Shown: positions 23,966-36,016 of the stretch, one piece after another
Layout: each line of letters starts with the position of its first letter
How positions within the stretch are numbered: position 1 is the first letter of the stretch
Source: Amia ocellicauda
Taxonomy: Eukaryota > Chordata > Actinopteri > Amiiformes > Amiidae
Direction of reading: 5' to 3'
NCBI RefSeq assembly: GCF_036373705.1
Contig: NC_089856.1
Location: forward strand, 3,667,501 to 3,731,500
DNA length: 64,000 nucleotides
Translations under genes and position numbers: made by a program
Notes under the pieces: model-generated
Told to the model about the DNA's origin: nothing
Database searches by the model: none
The model's input: the letters and a program-made list of their open reading frames with translations, nothing else

Positions 23966-24205
23966 TTTCTAAGGCAAGAGTGAAGGCAAAACGCCCCAAG
24001 AACAAGCAGGAACTAAAGACAGCTGCAGTGCAGGCCTGGCAGAGCAGCACCAGGGAAGAAACCCAGCATCTGGTGATGACTATGGGTTCCAGACTTCAGG
24101 CAGTCATTGACTGCAAAGGATTTGCAAATCCATTGTGGTGGCATACAAAGCCAAAATGATGACAATTGTGTCACTGTTCAAATATTTATGGACCTAACTG
24201 TATAT
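23966..24205 (+). mobile_element. Tc1-like transposase fragment, C-terminal half (family B)
   Basis: The plus-strand frame at 23974 onward reads ARVKAKRPKNKQELKTAAVQ and then a segment ending GSRLQAVIDCKGFA, the typical C-terminus of Tc1 transposases that follows the catalytic glutamate. It is followed by a terminal-repeat-like string AAATATTTATGGACCTAACT. The upstream catalytic part is missing and the neighbouring N-terminal half is inverted, so the element is rearranged and dead. Confidence 0.7.
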
Positions 24206-25529
24206 GCTTTTGAGTTCAAGGTTAAAAATAGATGCCAATGCAGAGTCTGAGCTGAAGGTGTGTGTGTGTGTGTTTTGTTTTGTTTTGTTTTGCAAACACA
24301 ATTACATCCAGCCCTGAGATCTATGTCTGTGTGCGTGGTCTAATTCAGTTTATAAAATAAAATAAATCTCTAAACAGAGCAAATGCAATGTTCATCACAA
24401 CGATCGCAGTAACAAACAATGAACATCAATGAACAGACCGTGACAACTGTACAGCAGTGCAGAGTTACTATGTGTGTCACTATGAGCACGAATGTGAATA
24501 CAGAATACAGCTCCACTGTGTGCAGGGCAGCTGGGTCATTCTGTCATGGGTGCCTTTTTGGGAAGGTGTGTGTGCTGCAGGTTGTTTTAGCTGAGCATTC
24601 ACACACAACTCCACACACGGCTGTCGAACTAACTGGCAAAATGTCGCCCTGCAGCCGAACACTGTGACACTGAACACCCTGCAGCCCAGTGCGAGCACTG
24701 CGCTGTGCTGTGAAGGGAACAGCCACTCTGCTCCACTGCGCTTTACTGCCGGCCCATCCTGCCTACCTATCCGGTTGTGCTGCCAAGTCGGCCGGCTCTG
24801 GCCTCCTCTTTGTTGAGCATGTGGCAGCCAGGACGCCTGTGACCCAGGGCAGGGGGTGCGGATGGGGGTTGTTGTCTATTGTTGGGCGGACACATGTGGC
24901 ACAGTGCCAGGGTTTGTGACTGTCAGCACCCCTGCCCTTTGTGCAGTTACTGGCAAGTACTCAAGAGCAGGGGGGTGTTGGCGTTGCTGAATACAGAAGC
25001 TACGTGGGAGCCACTGCCAGAGATTGGGGGACAACCACACTCTCCCCGGATCTCTGACACTGCAGAGGGGGCTGATCATGACTTCCTTTGTCCTTTAGTG
25101 ACACAGTCCTGCAGCTTTGACCAGTCCCTGTAAATCACCCCTTACTGGACACCTTCAAACACATGGAAATGTTTACTAATTAAGCCCAACGGCTAGCTCA
25201 ATTAAACACTTCACAGTCTGGATCAAACAGATGGCACTGTGGCCCTCCAGGGGCATGGGTTGGCCAGGCCTCAGGGACTCCTTCGCCTGGCTCTGCCCAC
25301 ACTGCCCCGGCTACTGGCCAGAGCTGTGTGTAGGTCAGGCTGTGGCTTACACTCTCACCATTACAGTGCAGGGACAGAGATGGCAAAGGGGAATTTAAAA
25401 GTTCCCACTTCCTCTTCAGACTATAGGTCATAAACCCTTTAAGAGGTTTGACAAGAATATATTACCCCAGTTTGCCAGGTCTGTATGTGACAAATGTCAC
25501 GTCGCTGTACTAATACTTAAATGTCAAAC
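24206..25529. other. Intergenic stretch without recognisable genes
   Basis: Holds a GT/GTTTT simple repeat (24257-24292) and one isolated copy of the minisatellite word listed next. No coding exon supported. Confidence 0.5.
24658..24690. repeat. Single copy of the 37-38 kb minisatellite unit
   Basis: The string GTGACACTGAACACCCTGCA followed by GCCCAGTGC matches the unit of the tandem arrays at 37207-37531 and 37821-38163. It marks a third, non-tandem occurrence 13 kb away. Confidence 0.6.
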
Positions 25530-25760
25530 CAGTATATTTTTATTATTATTTATTTAGCTATTTCCTAGTCGACGCCCTCACCGCGGGCCATTTACAATAG
25601 TTTATTTTCACAGAACGTAACCCATTAGAGCGCAGTTGAGTGCAACGCGCAGCTTAAGACCTGCTCAAGGTAAACTCTAATCCGCCCCAACCATGCGCAG
25701 CGGTTACAGCACATTGTGTGCCATGGGGTCACAGCAGGCAACACTACCAACCGCACAAGA
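25530..25760. repeat. Possible degraded SINE/LINE-tail repeat
   Basis: TTATTTAGCTATTTCCTAG then TCGACGCCCTCACCGCGGGCC and ATTTACAATAG resembles, with decay, a common fish repeat containing AGCAGACGCCCTTATCCAGG and CGACTTACAA. The match is by eye and the ends are uncertain. Confidence 0.35.
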
Positions 25761-28700
25761 GCAGTTACAGTAATGCGATAGAACAAAGTGTGGGATTAGG
25801 TCCTTGTGCAGTTTGTACAGTGCTATATATAAAACACACACGATCAGACCTCGATTAGTGCTAGTCTTGGATTACCCGACCTAAAATAACAAAGTTTAAA
25901 AATCTGGGTCGGAGAAGCCGGCCTTATACCCTTATAGAGTGTTGTATTATGATCTTAACTCATTTGACTGGAGTGGGAATTAGTAGAGATGCTCAGAATT
26001 GTAATAAATGGTCCGATGTTTCTCCTGGCTGTAACCACGACTGTTCCCGACAGAAACCAAATCTTTCCCCACTAGTTTGATTCTGGCTCCCCCCCCCCAA
26101 CCCCAGGTCTGTTACGCACAAGTCTTCGTATGAATCCCACACCCAACCAGGTGTCTTGTCCTTGAGAAATAAATGGATGCAGAGCTGCTGAAACTCTGAT
26201 TCTATAAAATACAATACAGTACCAAAGCGAGAGAAAAACTGTTTTCTCTGGGGGCAATAGGAGAGAGTCCGACACACTGGCCTTGAGTCGGTGTTGGCAC
26301 TCGGAGCTGCTGTGCGTGTTCGATCCAGCTGGAGAGTGTGTTGGCGTGTAGACGTCAGTAAATACAATTGGAGAACTATCATTAGGACAGTATCGTGCAG
26401 AAGCATGTTCTCCAGCTCTGACCGTGTTTTGATACGAAGCCCTGCAGGCACAATGTCATCAGAACAACGACGATGTCAATGACTGAGGAGCACAACGCAC
26501 ACACCGCTACGCTGACCGTAAACAAGCGCTGCAGTGGGTTTGAACAGAAATCCGTCAGTGTCGCTTGAATTTTGTCAATATCCCTTAACTGTGCAGATAT
26601 TCCCAGATATTAACCTCACACTCTTATTATTATTGAATAGGTATATAGAAATCTCTGTAGCCGTGATGAGACAGTGTTACACAGGGCAGCCTGAGCGTGC
26701 GGGAATCATAATCATAATGAATGTGGGACCTGTGAGATCAAAGGACAGGAGCTCTGTTTCCCTCTCTTTGTCTCCCTCTCTGTCTCCCTGTCCTTCTATC
26801 TTTCTCTCTGTGTCTGTCTCTCCCTCCCCCCCCCCCCCCCTCTCTCTCTCTCTCTGTCTGTTTCTCTCCCCTCCGCTCACTCTCTGTGCTGTGGTACAGG
26901 GCTGGCAGGGATGAGGGAGGCAGGCTGTGGGCCGTGTCCGTGCGTCCTGGGATAACTCGGAGCCCGGCACGTTCACCATGTCGCATGAGGAGACGGCTTA
27001 GCTCCTCCCTGGACTCAGCCTCTTCCTTGAGCAGCACAGATCTCTAACCCCCCCGGTCAAATTGCAGCCCCGCAGGCACATGAAGACGGCTGACGGTGGC
27101 GCTCTCTCTCGTCAGAGACTCTGAGGAGGCCTGCGGGGGCTGGAGACCCAAGACGGGGTCCGACAGTCCCTTGGTGAAGCGCTGTGCCCTGATCCCTCTT
27201 GGCATCCGAGAAAGAGCGAGCCAGTGTTTAATAGGAAGGTTCGCCGGAGAGAGAGTTGTGTCCCACACAGGCAGGTCTTGGTGGGTCAGTTTGGCTTAAG
27301 ATCAGGAGAAGCTATGGCCCCGTGAGCTGATCAGGCTAGGGACAGGGTTCGACCCCACGCCGACGGACAGAACCAGCCCCCGCATGGGCGAAGTGCATTT
27401 GAAGGAAGCCCCGATACATAATAACCCCCCCAGCTCCACCGCCTTCCCTCTGTGCTCTTCTTATAGAGACCACCCACATAAAAGCCAAGGAGCTATTCTT
27501 TCTATCCCCCCCTAGTTCTTGGTTTGCGGTTTATATAAGCTTCGGAGCGAGGGGTTGGGGGGGCTGTTTGTAAAGTCTTGCAGTCTTGAATGAATTCTCT
27601 ACTGCGGTGAGTGGGAGAATCGGGGGTGGGCGGGGCGGCATCTATATGGAGAAATGTGGAACATATGAATGTGGTTATATATAGATCTGACTCAGTAAGC
27701 GTAATTTAGCAATCTATTGCATAACTGCACCCCCTCCCAACCTCCCCAAGGAGCCTTAATATGCCCTCCTCCCCCCCACGGCTGCCTGTTACGCCAGCAC
27801 AGTCGCTGGAGCTGAAGGGAAGGCGCTGGAGATGTCAGACTGACTAAACCCATCAAAGGAATGTGCATCTGTGCGGAGAAAGGGGGCAGCGTTTACCTCA
27901 CAGATCCCGGCACTACTATTCTGGGCCCTGCTCTGACATCACTGTGTCGCTCTGGCAACGGGTGGTTGCTAGGCGCTGCCGGGGGGTGGGGGGGCACGGA
28001 GATGAAGCGACGCAAGAGTGAGTGGCAGGCGTCTCCGCAGCAGGCGGACTGGACCCTTTGCCCTGGTCTCCCCAAGACACTGCCCCGCCCCTGAATCTCT
28101 CTAGCAGCCCAACATCATGTCCGTGACCAGGCTGCCACATCCTGCTTCGTTAGTGACTCGTCTCTTTTGTGCCCTGTGTTGTCTCCTACATCCTTTTATT
28201 TTTTCTAGTTTTAGGCTTGTAAGCATACAGTACGTTTTGCCCTGCCTAGTCAAAAAATAACAACCAATACATATATTTCCCTGCCTGATATGTGTTATCT
28301 TGCTAACAGTTTTGTCCAAAGTGTCTTAAAAGGAAATGTATGAAGTCACAGTGCAAAAGGTTTATATTGCAAATTTGTGTATCGAAAGCAACAATAGGAT
28401 GCAATACGTATGATGCAATACAGCGGCACAAGATGTAACGCAAGATAAATCGAACGAGCAGAAATATAGTGCACTTGTACACAAATATCATGATCTCTCA
28501 GTCTTCGGGAATAAAGGATCTCCTCGGATAGTACGTGACAGACTCTGTGCTGCCGAGAGGCGGACACCGCGAGAGAAAGTCCTCAAGGGGAGAAGTGTCT
28601 GATCTGCAGCCCCGGGAACCTGTTTGCCACGTTGTGAAGACATAGCAAGCAAATGGCAGATAGACATTAAAATACTGTGCAGACGACAGGCTTGATAGAG

Positions 28701-30769
28701 CCGTGCTTTTCACAGATCTGTGCATGCTGTTCATAGGAGGTTGCATTGAAAGTCACTGCTGGAGGGCATTATGGAGAACAGATTCTACATATAACCCTTG
28801 ACTTATTTAACCAACCATCCAACCCCGTACAATGTTGAATTTCCCCCAGGTCTCAGTGTTTTTGCAAAATGTTATACAAATTTGACTTTAGTGTGAGTGG
28901 CTGCTACCAGATACTGCGGTTTGTGTCGCCTCTGTTTTGTGCTCTGGCTTTTACCCCAGCCATCTCTCCTAATTTTAATATGCCGGGGCTCTGTGGAAGT
29001 GAGAGAGACATGCAGCAGGATCATGTTATACAGATGCAGTAGGGGGAAAGATGCCCATAGGGTGCATTTATTTTTCCCCAAAGGTTTTCTGTCACAAACG
29101 CAGTTGTAACAAAGTGTTTACATTAAATATTGTCTTAGTGAAAAAGTAAATAGAAGCACAAAGGGGGACCAGTGAGTGCAGTGATGATGTGCTATTGATG
29201 ATCTGTTTTTCTTTTTTAGGTTTTGTTTCGCTTTGCATTGTATGATTTTTAGGCCGATGCATTTTTGTATGCATACTATCAGCAGAGAAAGTAAGTAATT
29301 TGCTAATTTGATCTCACTCGGTAGCGAAACGAGCCTCTTGCGTGAGTAACACGTGATGTAATTTTGTATTGGTTAGCAATTGCGTGCGATTTATTCTAGA
29401 AATGCAGATGGATTTGGGTCGATCGTTGCTTGCAATGCAGGTAGACTGGCACGAATTCAACACCATGCATATTCCGTAGTCTTTCTGGGGTTTGTGGGGA
29501 AAGCGGCAACGATTTAGCCCTATTCCTAATGATTGACAGTTTACTGAAAGAAGCTGCAATTCTGATTCCAATTCAGTCCGTCCTTTATTGGAAGAGAGAG
29601 AGTTCAGATCTTCACTTTTCCACCCTTGTGGCCAAGGTCTGGAATGTTTTTTTCCTGACAGAAAAAGAAGAAAAAGATACAGCGCCAGAAATGGATGCCA
29701 AGCTGACCTTAATTCTTACTGGCTGGCACAGAGGGATGTGCGTAAAGTAAAACTTACACACAGGGCGCATTCTTGGGGACAAACAAAAACACAAAACAGC
29801 CAAACCTGTTTTGGAATTAAACACGTGAAATAGTACGACCGAAAATATATAAATAATAACAAAATCAAGAATGAATTTTCGGGAAAGGCTGAGTCTGTGA
29901 TGGAGGGGGGGGTCAGTGTTCAGAGATGCACTCACTGTCCTCGGCTGAACTGCGATGCACCGCGATTGTCCGTTTACTGTCCAAACGAGGATCTGGTCTT
30001 AAATGAATTTTGCCAACTGTTACACATAACCTGTCGAAATGTATCAACCTCAAGGAAAAACATACGCGCGTGTGGGATCCTGCAACGCGATTGCCTGTCA
30101 ATCAAACCGCCAAGAACCAGGATTTTGTGTTTTGCAAAGTGTAGGGTCGCAGGGGCTGAAATTTGATAGTGGGTACTGTTGGGCACTGAGTGGGTCACTG
30201 ACAGATGTTGCATCTGAAACCACTGGACCACACGTTTCTAGAAAGCATATTTTTATTGTCGGCGTCTCCAATCACTCTGCACAATCAAATGGCTGCAATA
30301 CATCACATTTAAAAATGCATGAACCCTCAACATACGCTTTATGATGTTTCGCACGTCCCATTATACAACTCTGGCGTGTCTTAATTAAACCGCAGCGAGC
30401 CCGTTCATGCTCCTGTCTTGCAGGTGAGACCAGGGCATGCACTGCCTTGTTACTTGTATACGTGCAGCCTGAAATAACCTTATAATAGCGCGAATGAAGA
30501 AGGCGAAGTCTTTGAACGTCTTCAAGCAATGCGGTGTCTATTGAAATGCATTAACGAGAACCATAACCCCTCAGACGGGAGGTTCTGCGCATCTCCTGCG
30601 CCGATGACAACCTCTGCGCTTTCAATCACAGGCGTGTATGCACCATCTTTATATAACCCGGTTAAAATTAGAAAGGAGGATGAAAAACAAAAGGGGGATT
30701 TTAAAATAGCAAGCGCCCCGCCGATTCCAGCAGCACCTCCGTCACTGAGCCGAGGTGCGGGGCTGATTG
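25761..30769. other. Intergenic stretch without recognisable genes
   Basis: No exon supported on either strand. CT-rich and C-run simple sequence occupies 26756-26880. The ORFs in this interval are short, overlap on both strands and contain simple-sequence residues. GC-rich patches near 26900-27300 and 27850-28100 have no splice or domain support. Confidence 0.5.
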
Positions 30770-31253
30770 CGTCACAGACAGGCTCTTAAGATCCCCCTGG
30801 CGACAGCGTTACCCTGACAACCGCATCGCTGGAGACCCGAAATGTAGCCATTAAAACACGCGGTGAGATCACAGAGCGGGGAGGGCGAGTTACGTAAAAT
30901 TAAATAGGAAAGGGGGGGGGGCATGGATGAGTAACGGAGGAGGGAGAAGGAGAGCAGCGGGTTATGTAATCATTGCTCCGGGCTTACATAATACATTCAT
31001 AAGGAGGCAGGCCACAGGACGGATATAGCACCCCACGATCTGACGCCCGCAGATGAGATTAGAGACAAATACCCTGTTTATTTACACTCCAGCAGAGTAG
31101 CACCTAGTGTCCCTACATCAGGCTCATCTCTCTCTGCGCAGTATGTACAACAGCTTTCATTAAGCCTGGGCTTTGACAAAATACTTTTCTTTAATAATAA
31201 TGACTTTTTTTCTTGCCGGTCTGGTCTGTGGTTTTCCTAATGCAGTGACGTCA
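30770..31253. promoter_or_regulatory. bZIP-site-rich candidate enhancer
   Basis: Within 485 bp there are ATTGCGTCAC (about 30768-30777), TTACGTAA (30890-30897), TTATGTAA (30962-30969, in the full consensus GTTATGTAAT), TTACATAA (30984-30991) and a perfect CRE TGACGTCA (31246-31253). The three TTAYGTAA-type octamers fall in 102 bp. NFIL3 and PAR-bZIP factors bind the octamer and CREB/ATF factors bind the CRE. The element lies between the two transcription-factor genes, 12-13 kb upstream of nfil3-like. Enhancer function is inference. Confidence 0.45.
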
Positions 31254-34077
31254 CAGTGGACCCCTATGGTTGCTTAGGAAATTAAACGCACAAATTATTG
31301 CTGAACAGATCGTTTCCTGGTTTAAAATATTCGTAACGCTTTACAATAATTCATTATGAATAAATGCATGCAGCACAGGAATAACATCTCAATGCCTCCG
31401 GCACTTCCTCTGAGTGCTGATGTTGATCACATGTATAAGCCCGGACCCCAAAGCTAGTCTGTAATCCTGACCCTGACCCTAAACTAATTCAAATGAGGTT
31501 CATACGGCACTGATGTGTTGTTCCTGTGGTATTCATAGGAAGAATTGGTGCCCATTGTATTAAAGTGCCACCAAAATATGAATTGCCCTTCAATCACCTG
31601 GGAAGACAGAAAATAAAAAGACCAGCATGGTAAAATCTGATTTAGCCCCTGTGTGCAGTACTATCCTATTTATATTTAATATGTTATAGACTCTGTGATC
31701 TTGCAGTACGGATATGGTCGGCTGAATTTGACCCTGTGTGCAGCGTGACTGAAGGGGAACTGTTTAACTCGACCACTCTTTATTATTGTTCTTTGCATGA
31801 CATAAACAAAATATGAGAACTGAGTAGGATTTATTCCAAGGGCGTAGATGGCTTACCCTACAGCCTGAGTGACAACCCCTAGTCTGCAGAGGGACCCGAG
31901 GTACGACGGCTGGATCCCTGCAGTCCCCAAACCTCTCATTAATGTAGTTTCTCAGAACACCAAGCCTTTTCCAGTGCAGCCTCCCTCTCTTGTTCAAATG
32001 GCGTACATAGGCGTGCACCTGTTGTAACAGTGCCCAACAGCAGCCTCCGGCTACACCGCGTGGCACAGATCCTGCCCTGGAACACTCCCAGGCCCAGCCC
32101 AGTACAGCCCGTGCCACTCTCGAGACCATCGCCCGTGGCCTGCAGTTGTTTCCTGCAAGCCTTTGCAGAGAGTGTGCTGTTGTTGTGTGTGGGCTGCCGG
32201 GCCAGTCCAACCTGTTCTGGAAGATGATATGCTCGGCTTCACAAGGCGGCAGCTGGGCAGTCCAGGAGCCTGTTGGATTGCTGTCGATCTGAGGGGGGTC
32301 GGCATTGTGCCGCTGCCAGCCACCTCCTATTGACAGGGGTGCGGAAAATCAGACCACAAGCAACTTAACGTTTCTTTGCAAGCCCCCCCACTGCCTGCTT
32401 GCTGCTCAACCTCTCTGTATTTATAATCCTGTCATTTGCATCCTGTGATTCCCGAAACTACACCTTGCACTGAGTTTTAGCTACACAGTCAAACCAACTA
32501 TTAGATCTACTACACGGGACACTCTTTGACCCCTTTTGTTCACTCTGATACCAGGTGTCACCTTTTGTTATGTGCACTCTGCCCAAACAAGGCGAACCTC
32601 CCTGATTGCCCTAGACTCAGTCCTTTAATCGGTCTCATTCCTGTCCTGTGGTCTCTCAACTGGTCACCTCAAGTCTGTCAGGAGATTGAACTCCTTTTAC
32701 TGCTGCTTTAGGCTTTTAGTCTGTGTTTGTGTGTCTGACAATTCTAGCAGTTTAGACTACTGATTTATGCATGTATTAGCACATGCCTGTTCCCATGATG
32801 CACTTCCAAAATATACATTTAATGAAAAATTGTGCAGCAGGTTCCCAAAAACACAACCTACAGCCGCTGTCCTAATAAGAAATGACCTGAACCGAGACAC
32901 AGCTTGAAATACAACGCCCGATTCGACGAGTTTGCATGACGATCTATTTTAGCAATCCAGTAAGCTGTGACCGTGGATTCCCATCTGAACCCATGATTCA
33001 CCGCGTTTGCCCTCAGCAGCTCTCTGGCTGGGCCCAAGTGTGAAATGTGGACACAGCCGGGCTCTGGATTGCCCGCCCTCTCATCGTGTCATTTATTTTT
33101 GTTCCGTTAAAGCGCCATTATCTTTATGCCAGGGAGAGAGAGAGAGAGAGAAAATCAAACCAAGCAAAACACACATCAGAAACCAAGGAAAAAAATTAGG
33201 CAAGTTGATTTTATTTCTCTTTTTTTGGTTGCTTCCCACACAGAAACCCGTTCGCCGCTCTAATTTCCTGGCATGTCCATTTTGGCCCGGTCCCTCTCGC
33301 GCTTGCCAGAGCTCCTGTGGTCCTCGGCGCAGCCCTCACAACAGAAGCTGCATGATAAGTCACCAGCGATGTGCCAGAGAGTGCCTGACACAAAGCAGAG
33401 CGCTCGGCGTGTGCCAGCGCAGTAGCACGGGGGGCCGAGTCGGAGTTTTTAGTCAAAGTTTGTGAGGCCCTGCCATTCATTTCGGAGTCACGTGTGTGAA
33501 ATCTGAGAATGGTATGATTTGACTGTATTTGAACGACAGCTGATCAATAATGTGAATTTCGCCCAACGTGGTTTGTATTCCTCCGTTCTCCACATGCTGC
33601 GTCCTCAAGTCCCCCTGTGGACTCCGGGGCCTTCCTTCCTTGCCTTTACAGAGGTCGATGGTTTATAATGAGCTCCCCCGGCTCTCTGAGTTGTCACTTA
33701 GATGTGCCAACTCTGCCAACGTGCTCTTCATGCACTCACCAGGGTCTTTGTCAGGTCAAGGGGAAGGTCGCCTTGCTTTTAAACTCCCCTTATTCCCGTC
33801 CAATGACACAACCGACCTGGAGGTGTGCCGAGTCACCGTGATGCTCCTCTCATCCCTCCCAGGCTGGCCGAAAGTTATGCAAGCCACACCAGAGCTCAGG
33901 AAAGTGAGGGTGACATGTGAACCACAATCAATCAATCAATCAATCAAAACATACGTATTGGTCCTCAGAATCGTCTTTTGGGCGTCTAAATGTGGACGAT
34001 ACTGAAACACTGCCACCAAACCCTGATGGCCAGTGATGTCACTGCAGTAGACACACTAGCTGTTGCAGTTGCTGCCA

Positions 34078-34078
<1 letters not shown>

Positions 34079-34112
<34 letters not shown>
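34079..34112. repeat. (GT)n microsatellite
   Basis: About 17 uninterrupted GT units. Confidence 0.97.
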
Positions 34113-34115
<3 letters not shown>

Positions 34116-35697
34116 ATTAAATAAATGTTTTGCGTCTAATCTGCAAATTAATTCTACCCACTCCTCTCTGTTTCACTCTGTCTCTCTCTCTCTCTCTCTC
34201 GTTACTTTGACACCCAGAAAAACACACTCTCTTGCTGTCTTGAGCGTTTTTATTCTTCGGTGCAGATCTTCGGTTGCCATTATCACCAGCCGGAATGAGA
34301 TCAGAACGACCTGCCAGGATCGTGTTGCACTGAAAGCTGTGTGCTCCTGCTTTTTGTGATTGGCACCTAGAACCAGGGTTGGATTGGGACTTTGAAGTGG
34401 CCCTGGAATTCAATGACAATAGTGGCCTGGACCCAACAGTGGACTCGCCAGGACTCCTCAGACAAATACAGTTTTATTTATGCAAAATAAAATGTTACAT
34501 CAGAGGTTACACAAAAAAATGAATGTATTAGACCTGTAAAACTGTTCTAAATCCCACCCATTTCTACATCCTGTTGACTTCTCTCGCCTCCATGTTGCAT
34601 AAAACACAAAACACTTCAAACATGGAAAGTGGGGACGCTGACCCACACACACACGCACACTCTTCAGTCATAACACACTTTCTCTCCCTCCCTCCCTCCC
34701 CCCTTTTTTCTGAGAAATGTGTGCCTGAACTCGCTCACCCGTCACTCTCTCTCTCCTTCAGCCGAACTAGGTCACTCGGCTTCATAAACACGCTGAGCCT
34801 CTTAAGGCCGGGAGCCTAGCAACCGGCCTCTCTCAGACGCGCCGCCCGGCCCATTAAAGTTTCAGAGTCGGCCGGGTATGCGGGAACAAGCTTCGATAAT
34901 TGATGAAGGTGGTCTTTTTCTGCCCCTTTGAGCGCCGTGACTTTATTGTTGTGGGCAGGGATGCTTTTAGCTGGTGGCTGGATACAGCGACCCGGAGAGG
35001 AAGGGGGCCGGGGTCGGCAACTTGTGGCAAGTCAAACGTATTTCCAGGACTTCGGGGAAAGGAGGAGAGGAGGAGGAACCCAAACGGGCCCTGCAGTGCA
35101 GAGAGAGAGAGGGTATCGGGTGGTCCGATTTGAGGCAGTGAGATGAGGGAGAGAGGCCACTGTTTGGAGTCCCGTCAAATTTGTTAAATCAATGCAAATA
35201 GAGAGAGATATTAGATGTGATGACTGCACTCCTTTAAAAAACAATACAGATTGTGGTTCTATCTAGATGTGGAATTGAAACCTACAAGACACCGTCCCTC
35301 CACATACCACACACTGGTAACCTGAAGCCCGGCTGCGACATCACTGGAAAACTACCGAGCGGCAGTTTGTGTCGGTTTCGGATTGCAGCCGCTCAGAAAT
35401 GCAGGTGTGAGAGATGTTCTCAGCTCTTGTGCAATGTCCTCGGCGGCCCGGTAAACAAGCACGCATTCCTGTGCCCTTCTAGTTCAATCCAGACCCGGCA
35501 GGATGTGCCAACAGGGCTGCGCCTCCGCAGTTCGGTGAATCAACATTCCCTCTTAACTGACATCAGGTGCCTTGGAAGGTGTGGGCCTTATATGCCACTG
35601 AAAAAAAAATTTAAGGGCAAAAATAATTACTAGAGCAGAGACGAATCCCAGCCTTTATAGTTGTCCTGTCCTAACTTGCCGCACCTGTGGCTGGGAG

Positions 35698-35705
35698 TAT
35701 AAATA
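35698..35705 (+). promoter_or_regulatory. Orphan TATA-like box TATAAATA
   Basis: GGGAGTATAAATAGCTGGG is a classic TATA context with G/C flanks. No exon is seen downstream before the simple-sequence block at 35873, so promoter activity is unproven. Confidence 0.2.
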
Positions 35706-35872
35706 GCTGGGTGACACGAGGCAATGTGCTCGAGCTTCTCACCCGATTAAGTGTTAACCTCTTGTGGGAACACGCGCCATTGAGAGAGCGCCGCCTCGCT
35801 GCACTGGGTAACTGGAGGGGCCTCTCTTTCTGCTTAAAAAGAAAACACTGAGGAACAGACACAGAGAGCAAG

Positions 35873-36016
35873 ACGGAGACAGATGGAGAGTGACAGAGAC
35901 GGACAGAGTGTGACAGACGGACAGAGAGAGAGAGAGACGGACAGAGAGAGTCTGACAGACAGAGAGAGTATGACAGACAGACAGAGAGAGAGAGAGAAGT
36001 AGAGAGAGAGACAGAC
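35873..36016. repeat. Cryptic GACAGAGA minisatellite
   Basis: Imperfect tandem words such as GACGGACAGAGAG and TATGACAGACAGACAGAG over about 140 bp. ORFs through it on the minus strand (Ser/Leu/Val-rich) are artefacts. Confidence 0.85.

Noticed and set aside
33007..34005. ORFs of 152 and 145 codons
   Set aside because: Composition is not coding-like, they contain simple-sequence residues, and nothing in them is recognisable.
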